From positions 65,868,001 to 65,932,000 of the forward strand of contig NC_080588.1 of assembly GCF_029962835.1 (NCBI RefSeq): a stretch of DNA of 64,000 nt. Direction: 5' to 3'. Position numbers and translations under genes: made by a program. Every line of letters begins with the position of its first letter. Position 1 is the first letter of the stretch. This document shows, piece after piece, positions 33,690-43,941 of the stretch. This DNA is from Magnolia sinica (Eukaryota > Streptophyta > Magnoliopsida > Magnoliales > Magnoliaceae). The notes under the pieces were generated by a model, which saw only the letters and a program-made list of their open reading frames with translations, was not told the DNA's origin and ran no database searches.

Positions 33690-34525
33690 CACTCAATTTC
33701 CAGTTTGTCCCGCTCAATTTCCAGATTGTCCCGCTCAAATGAATATTCCAAGGACTACTAGTTGAGCACTAAAATAAATCCCCAACTAAAATGAGTAATA
33801 TGCATGTGAAAGAATTTATTTCTTACAAGGGAAAATAAACCATGCCTATATAAAGAAAACTTGACAACTTACAGTTTCCCCATCAATTATGGTAACAGAC
33901 CCACTGGCTTGTCTTCCAATAAGACTTGTCTCAACCACTATCTGCAATAATGAATAGGCGCCGCGTTTACATGCTCATGGAATGCGCATTTGATAGTGAT
34001 ATGGACCAGCAATAACAATTGAGGAATTCTAGGAATTATATGCTTTCATGATTTTCCAGCAATAAAAACATAAGATAAGCTTACCAGAAATAGATAAAGG
34101 TTTCCAGAAAGTCAATCAAGTTTCATGGCAATTGCTAGAAGATATCCAGCTCTAGACTCTTTTGATTAGTGCTTTTTGTAATTTTCAAATATCATGAGGA
34201 AATAAAATCAACTTTTCATAGGAATCCATGATGAAGAGCTTGAGGACCCCACTTTTCAGATATCATGAGGAAATAAAACCAACTTTACTTGGGTGCATTT
34301 TATGTAAATTGCATATTTTGTTTGATAAATACAGTCACTAGTCTTTCCTTTCTTTCAAAGCTTGTCTACTTCATAGAAAACAAGAGCTTTTAATGAACAT
34401 CCAACCCTGCTCAATTTCCAGTTAGGCCAGTTTGGCCTGCTCAATTTCCAGTTTGGCCCGCTCAATTTTCAGTTTGTCCCACTCAATTTTCGGTTTGGCC
34501 CGCTCAATTTCTAGTTTGGCCCGTA
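33690..34525. repeat. Second copy of the minisatellite + PNPase-exon unit
   Basis: 33690-33738 and 34408-34525 are 21-bp minisatellite units flanking 33738-34400, the second copy of the 690-bp unit at 30070-30760. Confidence 0.8.
33873..33941 (-). pseudogene. Captured PNPase-like exon, copy 2
   Basis: Same 69-base exon as at 30211-30279. Here it reads IVVETSLIGRQASGSVTI, then IDGET, so it keeps the IGRQASG motif that copy 1 has changed to IRKQASG. Splice-site dinucleotides are retained on both sides. Confidence 0.6.
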
Positions 34526-34654
34526 GTATATCCACGCCGTCCATCCGTTTTTCCATCTAATTTAAGCGGTTTAGCTCCAAATTGAAGCATATCAAAAGAT
34601 CAAGTGGATCATACCATGGAAAACACTGGGCATAATGATTTCCACCGTTGAAAC

Positions 34655-35240
34655 CATAGTTGGAAGGATTTCACCTTTCAAAATTCCCCGATAGCTGGTA
34701 CTTTTGGAGAGATATCATACAGAAATACTGATTTATTGTGGGCCCTATTGTCGATGGAGCATAAATATAAAATCATACTGATTGATCAATCTTTGTTATC
34801 CAATCAATCTTCTTCTTTGTTGTCTATGATTTTTCTAAGATTATGTTTTCTACAAAAGTTTTGGTTTCAGTTGATTATGGCCTTTTTTGGGTCTTTTCTT
34901 ATTTTTATATTTTTAGAGATTCAATTGTGTTTTTAATAGCTATTGGTTGAGCTAATCTAGTATGCTTCTCTCTCTTGTGGATCTTTGGCCAGACATGGGA
35001 CTGACTTATTATGAGATAATATGACAAATATTAATATGATATAGTGATTTAGCTATATGGGATTGAATTCTATTTTTGGGGTTTTTTTTCTTTTTCTTTT
35101 TTTCCTTGTAAAGGATTGAAATTTATTTTTTTTGGTTATCTTGAAATGCATAACATTTTTTGGAGTTTGAATATCGTGTTCTTAATATCTTGCATTACTG
35201 TAACTGTTGTGGGCTTTGTTTGGTTTCTATAAATTATAAT
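34655..35240 (+). repeat. About 600-bp repeat unit, copy 2
   Basis: Matches 33060-33665, with a short deletion at GATGCAGTTGATTATATTG. It is joined on the left to a scrap of GGGCCC-type foldback sequence (34520-34650). Confidence 0.8.
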
Positions 35241-35269
35241 TGAGTTGTGAAGAATATGATTTTTTTTTT

Positions 35270-35570
35270 CCTTTCTCAATTTTGATTTGTGGAAACGTTG
35301 CTAATGTGATCTTTGGCTTGTTTGGGTTGATTCCCATGTTTTGATGTTTGAAGAATGTCATTTTTATTTTATTTTTTTATAATAGTTAGCTTGTTTGTGT
35401 TGATTCCCACGTTTTGATTTTTCAAGAATGTGTGTGTGCATGTGTTTACATCTTTGACTTATTTGTGTTCATGTCCATGTTTTGATTTTTGAAGAATGTG
35501 TGGTGTTGGGTATATTTGGCTGTTTGGCATGTTCTGTTATGCCATGTTCTGGTTTTTGAAGTGTTTGTTA
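35270..35570. repeat. Short degenerate tandem repeats (TGTTTTGATTTTTGAAGAAT)
   Basis: The phrase TTTTGATTTTTGAAGAATGT with variants occurs about four times at 60-80 base spacing. Confidence 0.5.
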
Positions 35571-35734
35571 AAGCTTATACAACATACCATTCAGGTTTTA
35601 AGGAGTTCTACATGTGGGGGCCATTGTTCAGTTATCCAAACTGCTGATGGTTGCCTTTAGGACCGACGAAAGAACTTAAGATTCCTTAATTGCGGCCGTT
35701 TTATTTGTTGACCACCTACAGAAATGTTTGGAAT

Positions 35735-35885
35735 TTAAAGCTTGTGCAACATACATTTCGGATTGTAAAGCTTGTACAATATACCATTCAGGTTTGTACA
35801 ACATACCATTCCTTAATATTTGTACAGAATACCATTCAGGTTTTAAAGCTTGTACAACATACCATTCCTTAACATACCAGTTCAT
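35735..35885. repeat. AAGCTTGTACAACATACCAT tandem repeat
   Basis: About five irregular units built from CTTGTACAACATACCATTC and AGGTTTTAA. A lone unit lies at 35573-35600. Confidence 0.7.
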
Positions 35886-36124
35886 GGGATTTCACGTAAC
35901 CATAGCCAAGATGAAAAATGGCAAATGTAGATTAATGATATCTAGATGGATATCTAGATGCTTCACAGAGATTTTAGTCAGGAAAATGAGAAGAAAACCC
36001 TTCGTACTTCAGTTCTTCGTTCCAAGAGAATGTAGGGCTGGAAGCACCTGTTTTTTCGTTAAGGGGAGTGAAAGCAACACTGAAGGCAGTGCAGTGAAAA
36101 GAGTATGTGAAAAGGAGGGTATTT

Positions 36125-36255
36125 TCTTGAGAAATTTAGGACTGTGGACCCCACCTTTTATCCAGCTGTTTTTATGAAACAATACAAACTTTGTTTTGCA
36201 ACTTAGATCTGCACGTGCGGAGACTGAATTTCAGGACGAAAATACCCCTCCTTTT
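36125..36255 (+). repeat. Left arm of a ~130-bp inverted pair
   Basis: AAATTTAGGACTGTGGACCC through GAAAATACCCCTCC. It reappears inverted at 38100-38226 and in direct orientation at 25580 and 28713. The pair encloses about 1.85 kb. Confidence 0.7.
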
Positions 36256-36256
36256 C

Positions 36257-36800
36257 AGTTTGTCCCGCTCAATTTCCAGTTTGGCCCGCTCATTTTCCAG
36301 TTTGGCCCGCTGAATTTCCAATTTGTCCCACTTAATTTCCAGTTTGTCCCGCTCAATTTCCAGTTTGGCCTGCTCATTTTCCAATTTGTCCCGCTCAATT
36401 TTCATTTTGTCCCGCTCAATTTCCGGTCAATTTGCTTCACTTCACGGTCATTTCCATGCATTTCACTGTCATTCCCGGCGATTCCGTGTTGACTCACGGT
36501 CATTTCCATGCATTTCATGGTCAATTCCCTTCACTTCACGGTCATTTTCACGCATTTCACGGTCAATTCGCTCCACTTCACGGTCATTTCCATGCATTTC
36601 ACGGTCAATCCCGGCGATTCCGTGTTGATTCACGGTCATTTCCATGCATTTCGCGGTCAATCCCGACAATTCCATGTTGATTCACGGTCATTTCCCTTCA
36701 CTTCACGATCATTTTCATGCATTTCACAGTCAATTCTAGTGATTCCGTTTCATTTCACGGTCAATTCCCTTTACTTCACCATCATTTCCATGCATTTTTT
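36257..36800. repeat. 21-bp and 21/42-bp minisatellites fused
   Basis: 36257-36425 holds eight units of CCAGTTTGTCCCGCTCAATTT. At 36426 this changes within CAATTTCCGGTCAATTTGCT to the TTCACGGTCATTTCC array, which runs to 36800. The minus strand of the first part is an open frame of heptads. Confidence 0.9.
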
Positions 36801-37371
36801 TCTAAACAAACAAGCTAAAATATAGGACAACTACTCTATTACAAGTCGTATTTTGTATTAAGCAATTTATTTAGGAGAGGGAAATCCAACATATCTTGTT
36901 AGCTTGAGGGGAGGCATTGGAATTTCCTTTGCCTTCAACACAAATGATCTGCACTCAATTATAATTAATTTATAAGGAACTTATATATTAATCAGGTTCG
37001 TGTTGGGTCAGGCAACCCAAGACCTCAATCCGAGCTCAACCCAAGTTTTATCAGGTTGGTGTTTGTATGGCCCAATCCCAAAACCAAACTCGATACATCC
37101 TGCCCAAGCCCAACCCAATGTCGGGTCGGCCACAGGTTGGTCGGGTTGAGCCCGCCCAACTTTTAGTCCTAAAATCATATATGGTATGTCAAGTAACTAA
37201 TTTTGGTTTAGAAGATATTCTTGTTATATGAATAAAGAAAGAAATGAAAAAAAGAGATTAAAAAAATTTTGTATGCTTATATATACATAATTATATAAAT
37301 ATGTGTTAGAGAAAAATGTAGGTAGAATAAAATTCTCCATGTAAAAAAAAGAAAGAAAGAAAGAAAGAAAG

Positions 37372-37562
37372 GATACGGATACGGTTATAGCTACGGTTAT
37401 AATTCGTAGCCATGGATCGAGGGTGGAATCTCGGAATCCGAGATTGATCGCCGATTAGGACAGCGACTTGCGGTGGAATCATGGGACTTGCGATTGATCG
37501 CGGAGCTACGTCTATAGCTACGGTTATAATCCGTAGCCACAGAAAACCGTAGCTATAGGTTC
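37372..37562. mobile_element. Hairpin repeat with GGATAC ends, copy 3
   Basis: GGATACGGTTATAGCTACGG and GGTTATAATTCGTAGCC pair with GGTTATAATCCGTAGCC and AACCGTAGCTATAGG. The AT-rich block before it (37165-37360) is the same as that before copies 1 and 2. Confidence 0.65.
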
Positions 37563-37603
37563 CCAGTTTTTTTTTTTTTTGCTGTTGTAATCCCCACCGC
37601 CTT

Positions 37604-38045
37604 TTGTGGGTCCCATCATGAGGTCTGTGTTATATCCAAACCGTCTATCTATTTGACGACCTCATATTAAGGCTTGAGACGAAAAATAAGATAGATCTAA
37701 CTATCAAGTAGACCACACTGTAAAAGGCATTAGGGAATTGAACGTCTATCATTGAAACCCTTTTAGGGGTTATAGAAGTTTTGGATCATTATGAAATTTG
37801 TTTTTCTTCTTCACCCAGGTCTTTGTGACCCTATGAATGAACTTAGACGGGGAGGATTTCTCACAGACATCAAAATGGGCCCCCAAAAAGTTTTTAATGG
37901 TCGACACTCATTCAACACCTTTTCCTGTAATGTGGTACACTTGAGATTTGGATATACCTCATTTTTGGTCTCATATCATAAAATGATGTGGCAAAATATA
38001 TGGACGGCATGGATAAAAAGCATACATCATGGTGGGGCCCACAGA
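37604..38045. mobile_element. Foldback element, GGGCCCCAC family
   Basis: GTGGGTCCCATCATGAGGTC at the left; CATACATCATGGTGGGGCCC at the right. Inner arms pair through ATCAAGTAGACCACACTG against AATGTGGTACACTTGAG. Confidence 0.7.
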
Positions 38046-38099
38046 CAACCAACCATCCGCCACTGGCTGGTGGCAGGGAGAGTACCCAATCCGTTTCCG

Positions 38100-38226
38100 T
38101 GAAAGGAGGGGTATTTTCGTCCTAAAATTCGTAATCCGCACGTGCAGGTCTAAGTTGCAAAACAAAGTTTGTCTTCTTTCATAAAACACAGCTGGATAAA
38201 AGGTGGGGTCCACAGTCCTAAATTTC
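38100..38226 (-). repeat. Right arm of the ~130-bp inverted pair
   Basis: Reverse complement of 36125-36255: GGAGGGGTATTTTCGTCC through GGGGTCCACAGTCCTAAATT. Confidence 0.7.
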
Positions 38227-38827
38227 TCATTAATGCCATGCTTTGTTGGTAATGCAGTGGTACATTGAATGGATATACCCACCATCATTTGAAATTACTG
38301 AGAATAACACACATGTGTTATATCTAAACCGTTCATTTGTTTTGTAACCTCATTTTATGGCATGGGCTTAAAAATGAGGTAGATTCAAAACTTATGTTGC
38401 CCCAGAGAAGTTTTCAACGGTAAGTATTCAATCCCCGTTGCTTTCTATGGTGGGGTCCACTTGGGATTTAGATTTACCTGATTTTTTGGCCCATGTTCTA
38501 AAATAATCTCGAAAAATGAGTAGACAGTGTGGATATAGCCCACACATCATGGTGGGAACTACACAACTTGCTAACATTGAGTGAAATTGGCACGGACCCA
38601 ATGCAATTCCATGTAATCTAATTCCAAGCTTTTCCATTCTTCCCAAACATAGAGTGGAATTGGCACAGGACTAGATGAATCCCATCCCACCTAATCCCTT
38701 CTAATCCCATTGCCCGCCCTTAGTGGTGTTTGTTAATGCGTGGTTAATACGGAAGAAGGAAAGCGCTAAGTGGTTTTTTTACTGAATTCTTTCTGCGTGA
38801 ATCCCATCCCATCTTCGGGCCTCGTTT

Positions 38828-39706
38828 CATATGAAGGATCTTAGTCCTCTTACATACTTCTTGGGGTTGGAAGTTCACACAGATCCTTCTGGTATCATTT
38901 TGAATCAACATAAGTACACATAGGATTTGATTGCTTTAGCTGGTCTTCAGGATACTTCTTTTGTGGATACTCCTCTAGAAGTAAACACGAAGTATCGTCG
39001 TGAGGAGGGTGATCTCTTGTTTGACCCTACTCTGTTTCGACAGCTGGTAGGCAGTTTGAACTATTTGACTATTACTCGGCCTGATATTTCCTTCGCCGTC
39101 CAGCAGGTTAGCCAGTTCATGCAGACTCCACGCCATCTAAATTTGGCTGCTATTCGTCGTATCATCCGATACCTTCGAGGATCCCTTAGCCGTGGCTTGT
39201 TCTTTCCAACCGGCTCTCCTCCTCGCCTTGTTGCATATAGTGATGCGGATTGGGTCGGATGTCCTGATACTCGACGATCTGTCACAGGTTGGTGCATGTT
39301 TCTTGGTGATTCCTTGATCTTTTGGAAGAGAAAGAAACAATCTCGTGTTTCTAAATCTTCTACTGAATTCGAATACCGTGCCATATCTGCTGCTTGTTCT
39401 GAGATTGTCTGGCTTCGTGGGCTTCTGGCTGAGCTTGGTTTTTCCCAGTCTAATCCTACACCTCTCCATGTTGATAATACTAGTGCCATTCATATTGCTG
39501 CTAATCCCATTTTCCATGAACGAACAAAGCACATTGAGGTGGATTGTCACTCTATTCGGGAAATATTAAACACTCGTATCATTTCTCTTCCTCATGTTTC
39601 CACTGGCCTTCAGATAGCTGATGTGTTTACAAAGGCCATGACACGACCGCGCCATCAGTTCCTTGTGGGCAAATTAATGCTTTTTGATCGACTAGCATCA
39701 ATTTGA
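38828..39706 (+). pseudogene. Ty1/copia pol C-terminus (end of RT plus RNase H)
   Basis: Starts inside the reverse transcriptase at MKDLSPLTYFLGLEVHTD. An in-frame TAG (38921-38923) follows HKYT, then the frame is open for 259 residues to the TGA before 39707. Motifs: FRQLVGSLNYLTITRPDI, YSDADWVGCPDTRRSVTGW, KSSTEFEYRA, HVDNTSAIHIAANP, FHERTKHIEVDCH and IADVFTKAM. The RNase H acidic residues (SDAD, STE, VDN) are kept. All upstream domains are missing, so the element is 5'-truncated and dead. Confidence 0.93.
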
Positions 39707-39713
39707 GGGGGGA

Positions 39714-40142
39714 TGTCTATCAGGACAGCATATATTTAGCAGGGACAACATCATCAGGACAACATCAAATATTTACCAGGGACAACATCATCAGGACAGC
39801 AGCATATATTTACCAGGGACAACAGGAACAACATACATTTAGCCATAATCAGGACAGCAGCATATATTTAGCAGGGACAATATAATCAGGACAACATTAG
39901 CATATATTTAGCTATAATTAGGTCCTCTAATTATAGTATGATTGTGTCAATCTTGTACAGTTACTGATTCTATATATCTTGCACAGTTATTGTTTCCTTG
40001 TTTGTTAGCCTAGATTGATGTTAATGGCTGCAATTCAGGCTTGTAATTAGCTTAGAGTTTCTATATAAACAGAGGAACCTCACAATGAGGACATTCAATC
40101 CAAAATACTTTCATAACCTACCAGGAAAAACAACAAGCAACA
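39714..40142 (+). mobile_element. 3' LTR of the copia element
   Basis: Follows the polypurine tract GAGGGGGGA with TGTCTATCAGG. The first 190 bases contain a reiterated CAGGACAGCATATATTTA/GCAGGGACAAC motif. A TATA box (TCTATATAAA) lies at 40060, and the LTR ends near an ACAACAAGCAACA stretch. The right edge is approximate. Confidence 0.75.
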
Positions 40143-40769
40143 CCAGTGTTTTAGAAACCAGACCAGATGTCGACCTGTTTTTATGGTGGGCATGATCCAA
40201 ACTGATCCAACCACATGTCCAACAAGGTTGACCCGTGTGACATCAGACATCATAATTGACTAAATTAGAAAAAAAAAACATAAAAATTAATTTACTTTTG
40301 AAACACTTCATGCTTTGTATTAACGTCCCGATTTCAGCTGCATGCACTGGAAACAATATGAAGAGCAGGAAGAACGAGAAGATGGTAAAGCCATCTCTTC
40401 AAACACACATGGCAGATTGGCATATCAATTAGGCCTGTCCATCTATTTGGACCTACTGTGGATGGAGAATTATTAAATGCATACATAGATCAAGTGCAAT
40501 GTACATGAACGGTGGCTTTCAAAGCAATAGTTAAGTGGTCAACATTGAACTCTTTAAAGCAAAGAAAAGTGAAAGTCTGGCCCAATCTTTTGTACTTTTA
40601 CAGAGGAGAGAGGAGGTCAGGACCCGAGTGGGTTGCTCAAAACCATCCAGTCGTGAACCTGCCTGGCTCAGGTGGATCTATTATAAAAGTAGGTATTGTA
40701 GAGGGCCTGCCTGTTTTAGGTGGTAGTTCTGGTCCAAACGGATGGTTCGGTCCAGGTTTTAAAACATTG
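40143..40769. mobile_element. Possible hAT-like MITE beside the LTR
   Basis: CCAGTGTTTTAGAAACCAGA at the left and GGTTTTAAAACATTGG at the right are inverted, but no target duplication was found and the interior is unmatched. Confidence 0.3.
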
Positions 40770-40794
40770 GGCCAGACTGTAACTTGGAGAAAGG

Positions 40795-40796
<2 letters not shown>

Positions 40797-40828
<32 letters not shown>
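40797..40828. repeat. (AC)n microsatellite
   Basis: Sixteen AC units. Confidence 0.95.
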
Positions 40829-40831
<3 letters not shown>

Positions 40832-40859
40832 ATGTTCAAACAATTTATCAAGCGAATGA

Positions 40860-42027
40860 GAAGTTTGACAGTGAACTCGAACTTCATTAGAAAAGAATGG
40901 TGAAGACAAAGCTTCCAATATTAAATTTGAACGAGGGGTATAAAATTGCCAAGTATTCGGTTTAAATGAGCCAAGAACGAAATGGCTAGCTTCCAGTTTC
41001 AATACACTTGGGTTTTAAAAAACAAATGCTGTTAACAAGCAAGCCACTTGAAAAATATGGATCCACAAGAGGTAAAAGACATTGTAATTCGTAAGGCACA
41101 TCCCCAAGCACCTCCATTCATCCCACAGCTATTCAATTGCCAGAGTCACCTATGAACCACATCTTGCCACATATACACGACCAAAGGAGCTTATTAGCTG
41201 CTGAAACAGGCACCTTTGAACCCAAATTCATACCTGCATCAGCAATTTGTTTTCACATGATCTATAGAGCCCTTCTCCCAAGGGGTCATCAGAAGCCATG
41301 TACCAGATAGCAATCACCAAGGTTTATACCTCCTAGATAGTTTGCATGAAAGATTACCAGCTCTATGATATGACACTTGATGTGGGTTGCGATAATTCTT
41401 CCATTGGCATTGAACCATTATGTTCAGTTGAAGAAACAAGAGAGGTGCTGATTTGGAATCTTTACAGAAATGATTTATCATAGATATTACATGGTATTGT
41501 GGAAGAAATATATCAAGGGGTTTGCGAGGCATTTGATTTAGGTTTCTATGGATATGCTTGAGTTGAACATTTGTAGTTATCCAGGAAAGAGCTGAAGTGC
41601 GCCAGAGCCAGAACCACTGAACTGCAAGGAGATCTGATAAACGTGCTTGTTTTCTACTTCCTGTCACTGCTTCAGTTCAGCCCCAGCTCTGACTGCTTTT
41701 AGGCACTAAATGCCATCTATCTTTGAGGCTTTCAATGGTATCAACAAGAAGGGCTAATACAATTGACTTCAGAGTTCTCACAAGTCAAATGAATCTTTCC
41801 ATGGTCTTCAACAAGAAAGAAGGTGAATGATACAGTTGACTTCAGAGTCCTCATAAGTCAAACAGTGTTGGATTGTGGAGCTTAGAACTTTTAACTGGTA
41901 TTGAATTACCAGGTAACTTTTACCAAATATTATCTTCACAGTTGCAAAAGCAAATTTCAGTAGTACATGTGATCATGCCAATTCAGTAAAAAGCATGAAA
42001 ATTAGTTGTGATGAAGATAGAAAAGAA

Positions 42028-42028
<1 letters not shown>
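40860..42028. other. Unassigned non-coding stretch
   Basis: No protein family recognised. A 117-residue minus-strand ORF (41667-41314) has no motif and I do not support it as a gene. CTTCAGAGTTCTCA-AAGTCAAA occurs twice (about 41770 and 41840). Confidence 0.3.

Positions 42029-42064
<36 letters not shown>
42029..42064. repeat. (CA)n microsatellite
   Basis: Eighteen CA units. Confidence 0.95.
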
Positions 42065-42068
<4 letters not shown>

Positions 42069-42189
42069 TGATAGAAGCCAATCCAAAGTGCAAGAATACC
42101 AGTGGCCCTCCTAGCAAATAAGAAAAACATATCCACCTTTTTTATACAAAAGCCTGAACAAAAACGAGGAAAAGAAACATATTGTTATA

Positions 42190-42560
42190 TGCACCTTTGC
42201 CCAAAGAGCCATCTCAACAATATCTATGCCAACGACTTTGGGAAGACGGCCCAAGATCTCTTTGCACATGTTTAAAATGCAAAGAAGAATGCGATTCCTA
42301 CAAGAATAAGAAAGTCCAAAACCATCAGACCAAGTTCTTGATCAAGTTGTTTAAAAGTTAGCAGCTAAAAAAATCTAGCTGAAAACTTCCAGATTTTTAT
42401 CTCACCATTCAAGCGCAACTAGAATTACTAATAATGCAAACTATGTGGGGGGGGGGGGGGGGGGCGAAAGAGACAAAAAATGTTTCACCTATCATTGATG
42501 TTACGCATGGTCCACCAGGTGGCGAAACACTCTGGCTTCTGAGGTTATCAAATCCCTGAG
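42190..42560 (-). pseudogene. Two possible exons of an unrecognised gene
   Basis: Minus strand. A stretch at about 42558-42492 is bounded by CTCAG and GTGAAA and reads GFDNLRSQSVSPPGGPCV. A stretch at 42300-42198 is bounded by TTGTAG and GTGCAT and reads [18 protein letters not shown], then [16 protein letters not shown]. Both have exon-like composition and plausible splice sites, but no further exons are visible, so a gene fragment is as likely as part of a working gene. I do not recognise the family. Confidence 0.3.
42447..42464. repeat. G18 homopolymer
   Basis: Eighteen consecutive G. Unusual length for plant DNA; it may be polymorphic or an assembly-sensitive site. Confidence 0.9.
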
Positions 42561-43009
42561 GCAAAAGATGAGAGAATGGCCTGATAACTAAGAACTTCTC
42601 AAAAGACGAACCTTAAGCTGATTTCCACCACAATATTAATATGATTACTATTTGAAATCTTTGGATGGAGAAAATCCAAAACGTGGACATAGAAAACCCA
42701 TATGGAATCCTCAGCAAATGGAAAACTGTGGAATCCAAAAATATATATATTTGTTGTTTTGTTTGAAATCCAGTTTTCCATGGAGGTCAACAGTGGGCAG
42801 GGAGCTGTCTCCCATAGCCTTGGAAATCGACATTTAACATGTTTTTTTAGGATATTTTAGTATCCACAGTTTTTCAGTAAAACCTTGAAAATGGTAATCA
42901 AATTCCACAGTAACTTTTTTCTGGAAACAACGGAAAATTAAATTTCCACAGAAATCAAATTCATTCCAGAGTATTCTCTCAATCCAAACATCCCCTAACC
43001 TACATGGGA

Positions 43010-43320
43010 CTCAGACCAACTCATTCAAGCTGCTACACACGTCGGTAGTGACATGTCCAAGTCGGGCCTAATTGGTTTCGGGTCCAAATTGACTCACGAA
43101 CCAGTCAGAGTCGCCTCAGATTGTCCCACTGAAGCAATATTCATGCCATGACCCAATCAACAGTCAGACCCACCTTGTTTTTCAGAACCAGGGACTCCAA
43201 CTAACTCATTTTAATCTTGAGTGATTTATCTGAGTGGAGGCTATTTGCACTACTGAGTTATGGTGTTGAATCGTATTGAACTTAACTGGGTTAGAGTCGA
43301 CTCAGATAAATCGTCAATCA
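43010..43320. repeat. GACTCA-rich dispersed repeat
   Basis: Same word usage as at 3.1, 3.6 and 7.0 kb (GACTCAGA, AGTCGACTCAG, GAGTCGCCTC). Confidence 0.35.
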
Positions 43321-43915
43321 ACAGGACCCACAAGAAGAACAGTGGAAATGGGACTAGTCTCAATATTATTCCAGCCTTCATATAATATTATTGGCACAAC
43401 AAAAATTAGACGGTAACAGACACAAATATAAAAAAGACTAACCTTGACTAATTGGAAAATCGACATTAAATAAATAAGGACCAAAATGCTAAGAGATCTA
43501 TTCATGTTTGCTTGTACAGAGAAACATGGACATAGTAAAATAAAATAAAAAAAGAGAGAAAATATATACAAAAACCAGGGCCTGGTGTTTGGATGATAAT
43601 GAAAAACCAATCAAAACATTTTTATTTTTTTTTTCTATAGGAATATGAAGATTGACCCTTCTACCGTGACCACTTGATTCAATGAATGGAATTTTTTTAT
43701 GTCAGAGAATAGATGGTCATTTGATGGTTTGACTAATAGACCTCACGTGTTCGGGCTTGGGCTTAGCCCAAGACCAAATCCAACCCGCTCTAACACAACC
43801 TGACCCACTTAAAATTCATCCAGAGTGGTTGTGATAAGATTATCAGGTGATGATCTGGTTGTGGCTGTTGCGATGAGGCGGATACAAACACACATAAATG
43901 GATATAAAAAATGAA

Positions 43916-43941
43916 TAATAATAATAATAATAATAATAAAA
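43916..43941. repeat. (TAA)n microsatellite
   Basis: About eight TAA/ATA units. Confidence 0.85.

Noticed and set aside
29765-36800. CRISPR-like array
   Set aside because: Units are contiguous and without unique spacers, in a plant nuclear context; these are minisatellites.
39061-39550. Minus-strand ORFs of 137-142 residues
   Set aside because: Shadows of the copia RNase H frame.
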